Origin: Siphonodentalium dalli
Lineage: Eukaryota; Mollusca; Scaphopoda; Gadilida; Siphonodentaliidae
Reading direction: 5' to 3'
Assembly (NCBI GenBank): GCA_032622095.1
Contig: CP136066.1
Location: 189,446,716 to 189,510,715 of the forward strand
Length of the DNA: 64,000 bases
Positions 33,086 through 44,923 of the stretch are shown here, piece after piece. Position 1 is the first letter of the stretch; every line of letters starts with the position of its first letter. A program made the translations under genes and the position numbers. Below the pieces are notes generated by a model. It was not told where the DNA came from and ran no database searches. It saw only the letters and a list, made by a program, of their open reading frames with translations.

Positions 33086-33542
33086 CCTTACTCGTATTTA
33101 AATTCGCGCAGTACTATTTTTCGCTCAGCTTTTAATTCGCGCACATTAAATTCGCGCAACAAGCTCCGCGAATGGAAAACTAACAAAATTATTTTCGTAA
33201 AGGTCTTGGATCTCATGACAGTTCAATTCTTATTCGTTTCTTAAGACACGTGCGTATATTACACATGATCACGGCCGATTTACACCACCATGACCACGTA
33301 GACAATAAATGTTTGATATCGGTTGACCGAATGTAAATATATAGGCATTCATGTTTAGGCGTAATTGTCTATTCAGTGTCAAACGTTTCGTAGCGTATGT
33401 GACTCACCAATATATATAACGCTCTTGTTTTCCCTGTGGTATACTTTTATTTCAGAGTCGTATTAATTTTCGCTCAGTTTTAAATTCGCGCAACGACGGG
33501 TGCGCGAAAAAGAGTACTGCGCGAATTTAAATACGACTAAGG
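33086..33542. mobile_element. MITE with ~38-bp inverted ends rich in AATTCGCGCA (copy 1)
   Basis: Left CCTTACTCGTATTTAAATTC and right (reverse) CCTTAGTCGTATTTAAATTC continue as GCGCAGTACTNTTTTTCGC. Extra AATTCGCGCA motifs lie inside both arms. Copy 2 is at 40047-40503. Confidence 0.7.
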
Positions 33543-34874
33543 CTGAATAAGGTATATAATTACACCGCCGTTGCGTAATTGCTGAGTAAAATTTTAGTCA
33601 ACAAAAAGTCAGCGTGGGGAAAACAACAAATCAAGCACGGTATTCTCCACCGACTTCATGCGCATTCCATGTAATACAACTTTTATCATGAGGCTTTGAA
33701 TCCAACCAGTCAATGGGATATTATATAGCGGTTTGTTGTAGGGAGAGGTATAAAAGAAACAAAGAACCATTATACTAGAGATCAAAGGCACGATCGGGTC
33801 GACTTATAACAAAAGAATAGTTGTATACACGTCACATAATAAGACTTAAAATCTGCATATGCTCATTCGAGAATATTCAATTATGGCGTTAAAATATAAG
33901 TCATTAGGAATTAATACCGTTGGATGATTTATACCTTATTGGCAACAACAACTATAATCAGGCCGCACTGTTCCAAATTTACGAGTGCACACGTACATGT
34001 ATATATGCACAAAAATAACAGGATCCAACTTCGGAAATCAAACATGCAACGGAAAGGGTGCACGACTTACTGAAAAGGGCAAAATGTTGGTTTAAAAACT
34101 TACATTGGCGACTTGGATTCAAAAATGAGATTGATTTGGGCAGATTAACAGTATATCTATCAATAAGTGAAGAAGTTTTGTACAAAAGGTGATGTTTATA
34201 TAAATAGATATTTAGTTTGAAATACACGGTATTGAAGTGAAGTGGGGAAAGGTTGGTTAGTAAATCACTTAGTAGTTGTGGTAGATGGCCTAAGTATTGT
34301 ATTCCCAGCTTCCTTGCATTCACTAAAGATAAAGGATTTATATATCCTTAATAAATTGTGAGATGATTCACAAATATATATGTAATTTATTTGTATAACT
34401 ATAATTACATAGAAACTAACACTGATCAATTCAATATTATCATTAACAGTTCAACGTGTTTCATGTCGACTCATGTATGCTATTTACGATCACCAAAGTA
34501 AAAGTTAAAGTCCGAATCAATTCCGTCCGAAGTTACTTTGATAGCGACGGTACTATGTAAACAACTAAGGTGATGCAATTTCTAGTTTCATCACTTCAAT
34601 GTGACTGTCATCTTAATTCTCATTCCGATTGTAACTGTAAACAAAGGATCAAGTTAACGTTCTGACGATTTACACTAAACAGTGTAAATTGTAATTCCAG
34701 TGAAAATATATGACAAAATGCTCCACATGCATCAAAATCGACTAATCTCCACCTGGAATCGGTGTGTGAAAACTAATTAGGTCATTCGAAGTTGTCCTTC
34801 ACCTTAATTCCCATTATGAAAAGGTAAATAAATACTCTTGGTTGATACGAAGGTTCTGACCGTTCAGGAAGTTT

Positions 34875-35108
34875 ATGTTTCAAAAAGTGACCCTAAACGG
34901 CCGAGAGGGTCAATTTATACTCGGTGACCCCAAAGGGGTCAGCATCCTGGAAACCCCCTCCAGGGGGTCATGCGCGTGCCCAAAGGGGTCGTGTATGACC
35001 CCTTTAGAAGGAATCAACGGGCTGACCGTTGTAAACAAAAGGCACGTACGTGGCTTCCACAGCAACAAGGCGGTGCGTGCTGGCTTGTTGACTTATGACG
35101 TCACGTGA
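34875..35108 (+). repeat. Cluster of GACCCC/GGGGTC hairpins
   Basis: GACCCCAAAGGGGTC, ACCCCCTCCAGGGGGT and GGGGTC...GACCCC lie within 100 bp. The open frame of 77 codons over it exists in both 7-kb copies but looks compositional. A CRE-like TGACGTCA lies at 35097-35104, followed by CGTGACC. Confidence 0.4.
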
Positions 35109-35307
35109 CCTTTGAGGAAACATGGCCGACATGTTGTTAAAACTACTATTTAGGCACGAATAAAGTGCAATTATGGAGAATTTGCATAAATATAAACAAT
35201 GACATAGGCATATTTGGGTGTGGTGTAATGGATTTTATGTAACGGTAATAATAGTTATAAGTTTTGTGAATAGAATAAAAGATAATTATGAAGAATAACA
35301 CCAATAG

Positions 35308-35400
35308 AGACCTTTCGCATCCTCACGTTTACGATTACGAATACGGATAGCTATTCGTAGTCGTAAGTCTATCCGTATGGCCAAAAAGTCCTTTCGCAAA
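35308..35400. repeat. Dispersed repeat with AGAGACCTTTCGCA end
   Basis: AGAGACCTTTCGCA, TCACGTTTACGATTACG and ACGGATAG occur here, in copy 2 (about 42269-42365) and inverted at about 43992-44052. Copy 2 has a 4-bp ATCG insertion in the central GCTATTCG palindrome. Confidence 0.6.
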
Positions 35401-36253
35401 ACGATTACGCATAAGAGTTTTGACGAACACGTACGGTCATTATTTCGTACCACTTTTACAACTCAAAGCGTGTGTTTGGTATACAGTCCCTTAATACTTC
35501 ACTTATCGTCTCATTTGCAACAATGCGATAATCATGACCTGCTAATATTGTCAATAATTCGACCAGTCACAACGTACGATCCTGGATTCTCGTGATATAT
35601 TGTGGCAATACAGGTATAAATGCCAGGTCATATGTGGTGGAAATTCAGTTCGTTGTTAGCATGGATGACCGGATAGACGTTATGCTGATGGGGAAGAGGG
35701 GTTCCTGAATTTGGACCTCACATCAACCATAAAAAGGGTTAATGCGGGTGGTTCCATTGACCGGAGTGAAAGGCGGGCATTGCACCATCAAGAGTTGAGG
35801 AGCCCCGACCGACCTTAAGTCAACTGGCTGGCATTGCACCCTCTTCCCAGCGTCGAGGCCGTAGAACAAGCCCGGAATACAACATACTATAAGGCAACTG
35901 GAGTCCATGCAAGCACACAACAGGAAACTAGATTACAATAATTCATCACTCAAAATAATATATATAGCCCACACACACAACTTATAAAAGAAAACAGGTA
36001 AGTCATCATCCAGGTTCGGATTGTGGGGGGGGGGGGCTTTGCTTCTTGCTGTGGTGGCATGCACCCGATACATGGTGTTTGCCTACTGTGTATTGACAGA
36101 TAGTAATCTACATACAAACTCACTAACCCTACTTTGGCTCTTCAGCGGAATTACATCATACAAAAGTGGGTTGTAGGAGGGGGGTGACAGCCCTTTCAAA
36201 TCTTCCCGGGTACCATCCCAAACTCCAAACTTTGTTGGTTTAGTTGACCAGAC

Positions 36254-36436
36254 TCATTCAATCGACTAGTCGCGCCCCTCAACAGTGTTTCAGATTAAAT
36301 CTCTGTATGACTGTGTTTCTGATGTTTGTATTTTTGTTTTCTGTTTATCCATATACATCTATGCTGTCACTGTTGTCTCGTGTTTCTTTGAAGTTCGTCT
36401 TGATTGTCCAAATCTAGTTCTGTTCACTCATGTCTC
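36254..36436. other. Cassette unique to copy 2 (183 bp)
   Basis: T-rich sequence beginning TCATTCAATCGACTAGTCGC, unrelated to the copy-1 cassette at the same place. No motif recognised. Confidence 0.7.
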
Positions 36437-37095
36437 ACTATGGGCAGGTACAACGGAAGGCTGCAAAATATGCAGTGGCTTCAGCTACATGTAGATATTA
36501 AATATTTATTATTTACTCATGAGATATTTCGGTATTCAAACAAATACATTCTCTATATATTTGGGATGTTCAATAAAATATGTAACAAATCGCCATAGTT
36601 GAGTAGCCTCCATAGGTGGAGAGAATATACTGAATACGCTACCAATTTCTATATCACTGGCTTCATATACATAAATATTCACAATTTAGGTCCAGTTTGG
36701 GAAGATGTCTATGGGGCCATCGAGTGTTAGTGTTGTCGCTACTTATATAAGAGTAAAACTGACGAACGGGGAAAGTGGTTGTGCCTACGGTTATGTCAAC
36801 ATCGTCTGTGACAAGAAAACTTTTGCCCTATCTAGTGCAAACACGTGCATAACATTGTCCCCGAGTTGATCCAGGAAGAGAAACGTCTCAACGCCATACA
36901 CATCTACATTGCGTTACCAAGATATGTTGCGTAGATTTCGTATGGATATGGAAAGTGTGAATTAGTTCATTGTCATCAAGGTTTGTTTGTTTAATTTCAT
37001 GAAAATGACATATAGATGTACCTCTGCTCGATGCACATATGACTACAGCAAGTACACATTGTATAGCAGGACGTTTCAACGTGCATAACTTGTCC

Positions 37096-37524
37096 ATGGG
37101 CAGCCAAATTAACATATACTCAAATATTTGAAGATATCTCCAAATCTAATAATTGGAGAAGTATTTTATTACGGATATGGCAAAAAAGAACTTATCCTTA
37201 ATGAATTAGAGATATCTTCAAATGATTTAGAGATATCTTCAAATGATTTAGAGATATCTTCAATTCATTTGGAGATATCTCTAATTCATTTAGAGATAAG
37301 TGCAATTTAAATCGAATTATGGATATGTGCCGATTTAGAGATATCTTCAAATGATTTGGAGATATCTCCAAATATTTAGAGATATCTCCAAATATTTAGA
37401 GATATCTCCAAATAATTAGAAATATCTCCAAATATTAAGAGATATCTCCAAATCATTTAGAGATATCTCCAAATATTTAGATATATCTCCAAATATTTGA
37501 GTATATGTTCATTTGGCTGCCCAT
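37096..37524. mobile_element. Inverted-repeat element with GATATC core (copy 2)
   Basis: Same element as 30092-30520, apparently with the same number of core units. Confidence 0.75.
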
Positions 37525-38424
37525 ACTTGTCATGCCATTGAGTTTAGTTGCTTATATCCTAAGCCATCAAGGTCGAATTTCGTCAGTGGCTAATCCCTTT
37601 ACTATCCGAAAATCAAATGATAAGTTGCCAAATTTAAATGATAGATCCCCATTATCATGATTGATATAGTGTATCAGAGCACATATACATTACACAACTA
37701 TTCACGAAATAGTCCACATAGATTTCCATGTCCAGTTAGGAAGGTGGCTAGGCCGAAACAGTCCCTGGGTTGATCAAGGAAGACAAGTGTTTCAACGCCA
37801 TATGAGTCATTATCAATTTTCAACGCCGTATATAGGTTGCAGCGTTCCCAATATAATGTTTCATAGATTGCATATGTATATGGAGCTAATTTAATTCATT
37901 GTTATACAGGTTTCAAGACACAAAACATATCAATCCATTGAGTTTGGTTTAGTTGCTTATAGATTAAGACATCAAGATCTAAAATCGCAAGAGATTTCCT
38001 GTACCATCAGAAGGTCAAATGACATCAAGGTGTCAAAAATAAATGACAGATCCCCATTATCATGATTAAGTACACACAGTGAGTTCACGTTTGGGAATTG
38101 AGCCTATATTCATTCGAGTCCTGTTTACACATACCTGCTATATGCGGGTCTTCTTGATGTTACTTGAACGGGAAATTGAACCTTTTCTGCATTAGTTTGA
38201 CGCCTGCACACTTCGACTTGAGTCGTCATCTCTAGTTTCAACTATATGATTGAAACCTGAGTTTGCAGTAATATATAATTATGGGTTCAATTAATATGAA
38301 AAATCTGAAGAAGACAAGCTGGTGCAATCTTATCAAACACAAAAAGCTATACTAATATTATGGAAACATATTTAAAGCAAATATTATAGAGCATACGTTA
38401 TATACACGCCACTGTGTTTATTTA

Positions 38425-38575
38425 AGAAATTACTTGAAGATCGATTGGGGTTATTTGATTTTGGCAGCCAAATAATTAAACAAAGTATGTGAATCCAAAA
38501 AAGGATTCACATGAGCTTTGTTTAATTATTCTGCCGGTCAAAACAATGACTCCAATCGATCTTCTAGTCATTTCT
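38425..38575. mobile_element. Palindromic MITE (copy 2)
   Basis: Same as 31421-31571 with one substitution visible in the right arm (ATCGATCTTC versus ATCGACCTTC). Confidence 0.75.
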
Positions 38576-39086
38576 TATAATCATATACCAGTACAATTTA
38601 ATAGAACATTAATAACATCAACAAGTTTTCAAAACAACCAAAACAATTGTAAGTAACATATTTTATTGTCAAAATTCGAACACAGTTTCCCAATAACAAC
38701 ACGCAGCCATCGCGTGCACATGGTCGGCTTGAAGTGACGTAGGTGGTTCATCGCCTTTTATGAAGTGGAGGCTACAGTTATTTGTTGATTAACATCGGAA
38801 ACGTTCGTGTTAACCATTTGACGATTTGTACTGATTCTTACGGGCCCTAACTGTGTGAATCGAGACGGTGTGTGAGTATTTGCTGGTATACCCTAAACCC
38901 TAAATCGCAAGTGATTCCCGTAAATACTATAAGAAGGTCAAATGACAACAAGCTGTCAAACACAAATGACAGGTCCCCATTATCATGATTAGTTACAAAC
39001 AGCGAGTTCCCGTTCGGGAATTGAACCTATGTCTACGACGTCTGTTTACACATTCCTGCTATATGCGGCTCTTCTTTGTGTTACTT

Positions 39087-39089
<3 letters not shown>

Positions 39090-39146
<57 letters not shown>

Positions 39147-39174
39147 TAGAGAGATGAGAGAGAGAGAGAGAGAG
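39090..39174. repeat. (GA)n microsatellite, ~85 bp
   Basis: Shorter allele-like counterpart of 32085-32215. Confidence 0.95.
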
Positions 39175-39458
39175 TAAGAGACGTCTGTGTCTCAGAATAT
39201 ATGCCCATAGAGAAAGATTTCCCCCGTTTTGGCTCCCAGAATTCAACAGAATTCAAACTAAAAATGTATTTTAATGTATTTCTTAAGATAGAGAATTATT
39301 CCCCTTCCAATGAAAATAATGAAACTTGTGCATAGGACAAATAAACAAACAAACGTCGGTATATATCTCAACAAAAACAACATGTCCTCAGTTTACTACA
39401 CCGAATAAGTTGACAATACAATGTTTTGGAGATTCCTCTTTCAAATGGTATATAATAT

Positions 39459-39887
39459 CACTGTGGGGGGGGGGGGGGGGAATTACTCCTGGAGATTTTG
39501 TTCTCTACCGAGCATTATTTACATTCTCTACAGAGCAAAGTTTGTGGACAGCATATACTACTTTACCTAAGGCAGAGAATCCAGTTATTCGCAGAGAACC
39601 GAGCGCTCGGTATAGAATCGGAGTCCTCAGCAGAGAATCGGAATCGGAAAATAAAAAGTCAATTTCTGTGCATTTCGGGATTAGTTTTTAACTTTTTTTT
39701 ACACAACACTGATGGCCAGTGACTATAATTTCACGGTAGCGCTATGAAACCCACGTAACACTGTTCTAATGCTGTTGATTTTTACGTTTTGTGCCGCGAT
39801 TGCTCGATAGAGAATCGGAATCGTCGCTAAAAATGCTAACGAAACTCGGTAGAGAACCAAATCTGTAGGAGTAGTTCCCCCACAGTG
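39459..39887. mobile_element. MITE with poly-G-expanded end (copy 2)
   Basis: Counterpart of 32500-32926; the G run is 16 (39465-39480) instead of 14. Confidence 0.65.
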
Positions 39888-40046
39888 TAATATGGCATAT
39901 ATTTTATATAAAATGATCTGGGGGTACGAACATTAAGTGGGCCTTTAATAGAGCGACTTCACTTTCAATTTTGAGTAGAACTTTAGCTCAATTCGTTGAG
40001 TAGAACTGGTTTACTCAACACTTTAGTCATTATTTGAATGGAGCTA

Positions 40047-40503
40047 CCTTACTCGTATTTAAATTCGCGCAGTACTATTTTTCGCTCAGCTTTTAATTCG
40101 CGCACATTAAATTCGCGCAACAAGCTCCGCGAATGGAAAACTAACAAAATTATTTTCGTAAAGGTCTTGGATCTCATGACAGTTCAATTCTTATTCGTTT
40201 CTTAAGACACGTGCGTATATTACACATGATCACGGCCGATTTACACCACCATGACCACGTAGACAATAAATGTTTGATATCGGTTGACCGAATGTAAATA
40301 TATAGGCATTCATGTTTAGGCGTAATTGTCTATTCAGTGTCAAACGTTTCGTAGCGTATGTGACTCACCAATATATACAACGCTCTTGTTTTCCCTGTGG
40401 TATACTTTTATTTCAGAGTCGTATTATTTTTCGCTCAGTTTTAAATTCGCGCAACGACGGGTGCGCGAAAAAGAGTACTGCGCGAATTTAAATACGACTA
40501 AGG
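40047..40503. mobile_element. MITE with AATTCGCGCA-rich ends (copy 2)
   Basis: Counterpart of 33086-33542. Confidence 0.7.
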
Positions 40504-42694
40504 CTGAATAAGGTATATAATTACACCGCCGTTGCGTAATTGCTGAGTAAAATTTTAGTCAACAAAAAGTCAGCGTGGGGAAAACAACAAATCAAGCACG
40601 GTATTCTCCACCGACTTCATGCGCATTCCATGTAATACAACTTTTATCGTGAGGCTTTGAATCCAACCAGTCAATGGGATATTATATAGCGGTTTGTTGT
40701 AGGGAGAGGTATAAAAGAAACAAAGAACCATTATACTAGAGATCAAAGGCACGATCGGGTCGACTTATAACAAAAGAATAGTTGTATACACGTCACATAA
40801 TAAGACTTAAAATCTGCATATGCTCATTCGAGAATATTCAATTATGGCGTTAAAATATAAGTCATTAGGAATTAATACCGTTGGATGATTTATACCTTAT
40901 TGGCAACAACAACTATAATCAGGCCGCACTGTTCCAAATTTACGAGTGCACACGTACATGTGTATATGCACAAAAATAACAGGATCCAACTTCGGAAATC
41001 AAACATGCAACGGAAAGGGTGCACGACTTACTGAAAAGGGCAAAATGTTGGTTTAAAAACTTACATTGGCGACTTGGATTCAAAAATGAGATTGATTTGG
41101 GCAGATTAACAGTATATCTATCAATAAGTGAAGAAGTTTTGTACAAAAGGTGATGTTTATATAAATAGATATTTAGTTTGAAATACACGGTATTGAAGTG
41201 AAGTGGGGAAAGGTTGGTTAGTAAATCACTTAGTAGTTGTGGTAGATGGCCTAAGTATTGTATTCCCAGCTTCCTTGCATTCACTAAAGATAAAGGATTT
41301 ATATATCCTTAATAAATTGTGAGATGATTCACAAATATATATGTAATTTATTTGTATAACTATAATTACATAGAAACTAACACTGATCAATTCAATATTA
41401 TCATTAACAGTTCAACGTGTTTCATGTCGACTCATGTATGCTATTTACGATCACCAAAGTAAAAGTTAAAGTCCGAATCAATTCCGTCCGAAGTTACTTT
41501 GATAGCGACGGTACTATGTAAACAACTAAGGTGATGCAATTTCTAGTTTCATCACTTCAATGTGACTGTCATCTTAATTCTCATTCCGATTGTAACTGTA
41601 AACAAAGGATCAAGTTAACGTTCTGACGATTTACACTAAACAGTGTAAATTGTAATTCCAGTGAAAATATATGACAAAATGCTCCACATGCATCAAAATC
41701 GACTAATCTCCACCTGGAATCGGTGTGTGAAAACTAATTAGGTCATTCGAAGTTGTCCTTCACCTTAATTCCCATTATGAAAAGGTAAATAAATACTCTT
41801 GGTTGATACGAAGGTTCTGACCGTTCAGGAAGTTTATGTTTCAAAAAGTGACCCTAAACGGCCGAGAGGGTCAATTTATACTCGGTGACCCCAAAGGGGT
41901 CAGCAGCCTGGAAACCCCCTCCAGGGGGTCATGCGCGTGCCCAAAGGGGTCGTGTATGACCCCTTTAGAAGGAATCAACGGGCTGACCGTTGTTAACAAA
42001 AGGCACGTACGTGGCTTCCTCAGCAACAAGGCGGTGCGTGCTGGCTTGTTGACTTATGACGTCACGTGACCTTTGAGGAAACATGGCCGACATGTTGTTA
42101 AAACTACTATTTAGGCACGAATAAAGTGCAATTATGGAGAATTTGCATAAATATAAACAATGACATAGGCATATTTGGGTGTGGTGTAATGGATTTTACG
42201 TAACGGTAATAATAGTTATAAGTTTTGTGAATAGAATAAAAGATAATTATGAAGAATAACACCAATAGAGACCTTTCGCATCCTCACGTTTACGATTACG
42301 AATACGGATAGCTATTCGATCGTAGTCGTAAGTCTATCCGTATGGCCAAAAAGTCCTTTCGCAAAACGATTACGCATAAGAGTTTTGACGAACACGTACG
42401 GTCATTATTTCGTACCACTTTTACAACTCAAAGCGTGTGTTTGGTATACAGTCCCTTAATACTTCACTTATCGTCTCATTTGCAACAATGCGATAATCAT
42501 GACCTGCTAATATTGTCAATAATTCGACCAGTCACAACGTACGATCCTGGATTCTCGTGATATATTGTGGCAATACAGGTATAAATGCCAGGTCATATGT
42601 GGTGGAAATTCAGTTCGTTGTTAGCATGGATGACCGGATAGACGTTATGCTGATGGGGGAGAGGGGTTCCTGAATTTGGACCTCACATCAACCA

Positions 42695-43301
42695 CGACGC
42701 CATCGTTCAAGCCCCCTCAAGTCCGCGAGTTGATTTCAATGCGATTTCGGCTTCACCTCTTTGGGTTTAGGAAATCCGACATAAGGTTGGTGAGCTCGCT
42801 GATGTGCATCACTTCTGATTTGTTAATACCAAATCGAAACAAAGTCGACACGGTAGAAGCGATGTGCATCAAGTTGCTTTTTTGTCAGATATTTGACTAA
42901 CCGGCAAAATTTCGTTGAACAAAATGTTGATAAATAACAGGATTTGGGCAATTTTATAATATAGTTGACTGTGGTTAGCATTAATTTTGAGCAATTACTC
43001 GATTCTGATAACAGAAGCGGCATTTCAAAAAAAAAATTGTTGTTGGAATCTGATGATATATATGCATGGGGACATCTAATCGGATTGAGTACCTTTAAAT
43101 GCCGCATTTGTGCGTGTTCTTTAAATTAAAAATAAATGCAAAGAACAAACCTGACAGACTGCTGAGCTCTGGTGATGTCGGTGGGTGTGCCAAATATTCT
43201 TTTAGTTACGGTTCAGGAGCAGATATCACTACTTACCAGTTGAATCGGGATCCAGGGTAGGTTCAGATTACTCAGACAGAGTACTTTATGTAACTTAGAA
43301 C
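42695..43301. other. No supported gene
   Basis: Contains one end (ATCGGATTGAGTACCTTTAA, about 43079-43099) of the foldback family seen at 19501-20001. The open frame at 42676-42900 spans the duplication junction and has no domain. Confidence 0.4.
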
Positions 43302-43359
43302 TCGGTTATGAATTCCATGTAATTTTAAAATCGGTTATGAATTCCATGTAATTTTAAAA
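43302..43359. repeat. Exact 29-bp tandem duplication
   Basis: CGGTTATGAATTCCATGTAA followed by TTTTAAAAT, present twice without a mismatch. Confidence 0.9.
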
Positions 43360-44139
43360 TGCCCTGCATTACAGACTCTACGAGAGAGATATATAAAACC
43401 CAACTTCTACCGAAAACCGAATATTATTAAATTGAATGAACTATTCAATTCGGGAAAAGGGAAGAGAACACAAAATCTGTCATTATTCATTAATAGGGTT
43501 ATGCCATTCTTTAGGCTCTCCTGAGGCATTCTATAACTGCATACGCTAGGACACCACCATGGGTTGTTGAATTAAATAATTGTTGAATTTCACTATATCT
43601 TGCACATAATAATCACTCAAAACTCCTCATGCATCGCACACTATATACTGTATTTTTGGCGACTGGTTTCATAGTGCACTCCTCTTACTGTAAAGTTTTC
43701 TGTCGCAGCCAGCGATGGCTATTCGTTGTGAATAGCGATCTTATTTCGCGGGAAGCTCGTGATTCACGACGACGAGTACAGTGATTGACAATCTAAACAG
43801 CATATCGAGGTCGTAGCTCAATACAACTGGATGGTTTACATGATATACATATACAGTCTCGAACGGAGTAAAGTGATATATTACAGAAAATAAATTTCAG
43901 GTGTTATTTGAGCTTATTAGAAACCATGAAATCGTAACCGTCATTACGGATAGTAAAATACGAGAACGATTAGAAAGTACACAAAGGTTGGTGACGTAAT
44001 ACCCTATCCGTATCCGTAATCGTAAACGTGAGTTTTGCGAAAGGTCTCTAATAGTGTAGAATTCCCGCCGAAGCGAGCGATAAATAACATGTGAAAAGTG
44101 AACTCCGTTGCAGTATATTATTATTATTATTATTTTTTT
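43360..44139. other. No supported gene
   Basis: Holds a TATATAAAA near 43388 without a following coding frame, and the inverted copy of the AGAGACCTTTCGCA repeat near 43992-44052. Confidence 0.4.
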
Positions 44140-44586
44140 TACGAAAGCAAATTTTATTTCAATTTTGCAAAATGCATATAAACTGGACCAACCACTGACA
44201 GTATTCAATTTATGATCAGACGTTCATGTTATACCGCCGAACACATTGTCCATCGCGTCCGCGTTCATATTACTAGTATGAAATGGTGTTCCTTATTCCT
44301 CCGAATACTCTGGACATCTCCGACTGGAGTCTCGTCATCCATGTGGTCATCTCGCGCTGAAATCTCTGAAACTGGTCGCTGTACGCTTGCCAATCGACTC
44401 GTTCTTTAGTTTTTGACGGAACATTGTTTCTACCTGTACATTCACCGCAGTTTTCACGACACACGCCGTTGACGCACGCTATGGAGCACGTATTACATGT
44501 ACCTGGACACGTGGAGCAGCTTTTTTTGCAATCGCCATTAAAACACTGTATAGTGCAACCTTGACAGTTATTATTTAACGTCAAAC
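44140..44586 (-). CDS. Terminal exon of a secreted-type cysteine-rich protein
   Basis: Coding 44586 to 44273 (minus), then ~115 nt of 3' UTR with AATAAA (44153-44158). The frame has a stop shortly upstream and no ATG before the Cys region. It is entered at ACTGCAG|GT, a splice acceptor; GT completes a Gly codon in phase 1, as expected after a signal-peptide exon. The protein part has two tandem ~23-residue repeats of pattern C-x2-C-x3-C-x(F/V)NG-x-C-x3-C-x2-C (NCQGCTIQCFNGDC; NTCSIACVNGVC), 12 or more Cys, probably disulfide-bonded. A ~50-residue charged, Cys-free tail rich in Gln, Arg and Met follows (YSDQFQRFQREM, LQSEMSRVF), likely helical. I do not recognise the family. The 5' exon is not between here and 44920, so the satellite at 44924 onward probably lies in intron 1 or separates the gene. 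Confidence 0.65.
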
Positions 44587-44809
44587 CTGCAGTATATTAT
44601 CTCCTGTATACTAAAGTTGTACCCAGGTGCATGCCGGTGATTCTTGTCGGCGTCTATTTTATAAATTTTTGAAGTTAAAGGGACGGGCGGCATTCGTTGT
44701 AGGTTATTTTAGAAATAACGTTTATCAAATTGTGTTAATTTCCGGCTAGGTCTTCATGTAAGACGCACGAAATCATATATATTTCTCCATATATATTATC
44801 GACACGGAT

Positions 44810-44885
44810 ATGTATATATATATATGTATATAGCTATATATATATGTATATATATATACTATATGTATATATATATATATATATA

Positions 44886-44921
<36 letters not shown>

Positions 44922-44923
44922 TA
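44810..44923. repeat. (TA)n microsatellite next to the satellite
   Basis: TATA/TGTA-rich tract ending ...ATATACTA, directly followed by TCTCATATATATTTTG, the first unit of the array. It is the apparent integration site (A before TC). Confidence 0.9.

Larger units (their letters stand above)
35729..42694. repeat. 7-kb tandem duplication, copy 2
   Basis: Begins directly at the end of copy 1 with the same ATAAAAAGGGTTAATGCGGG and ends ACCTCACATCAACCA before unrelated sequence. Differences seen include loss of about 8 bp in the GTCATCATC...CCAGG stretch near 36008, the replaced cassette 36254-36436, the GA and poly-G lengths and a 4-bp insertion near 42315. Confidence 0.95.

Noticed and set aside
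33979-34323. 114-codon minus-strand frame present in both 7-kb copies (also 40940-41284)
   Set aside because: Conservation only reflects recent duplication. Composition is AT-driven, with no domain, signal peptide or splice context.
43385-43400. TATATAAAA promoter-like sequence
   Set aside because: No coding frame follows within 300 bp; AT-rich region produces such matches by chance.
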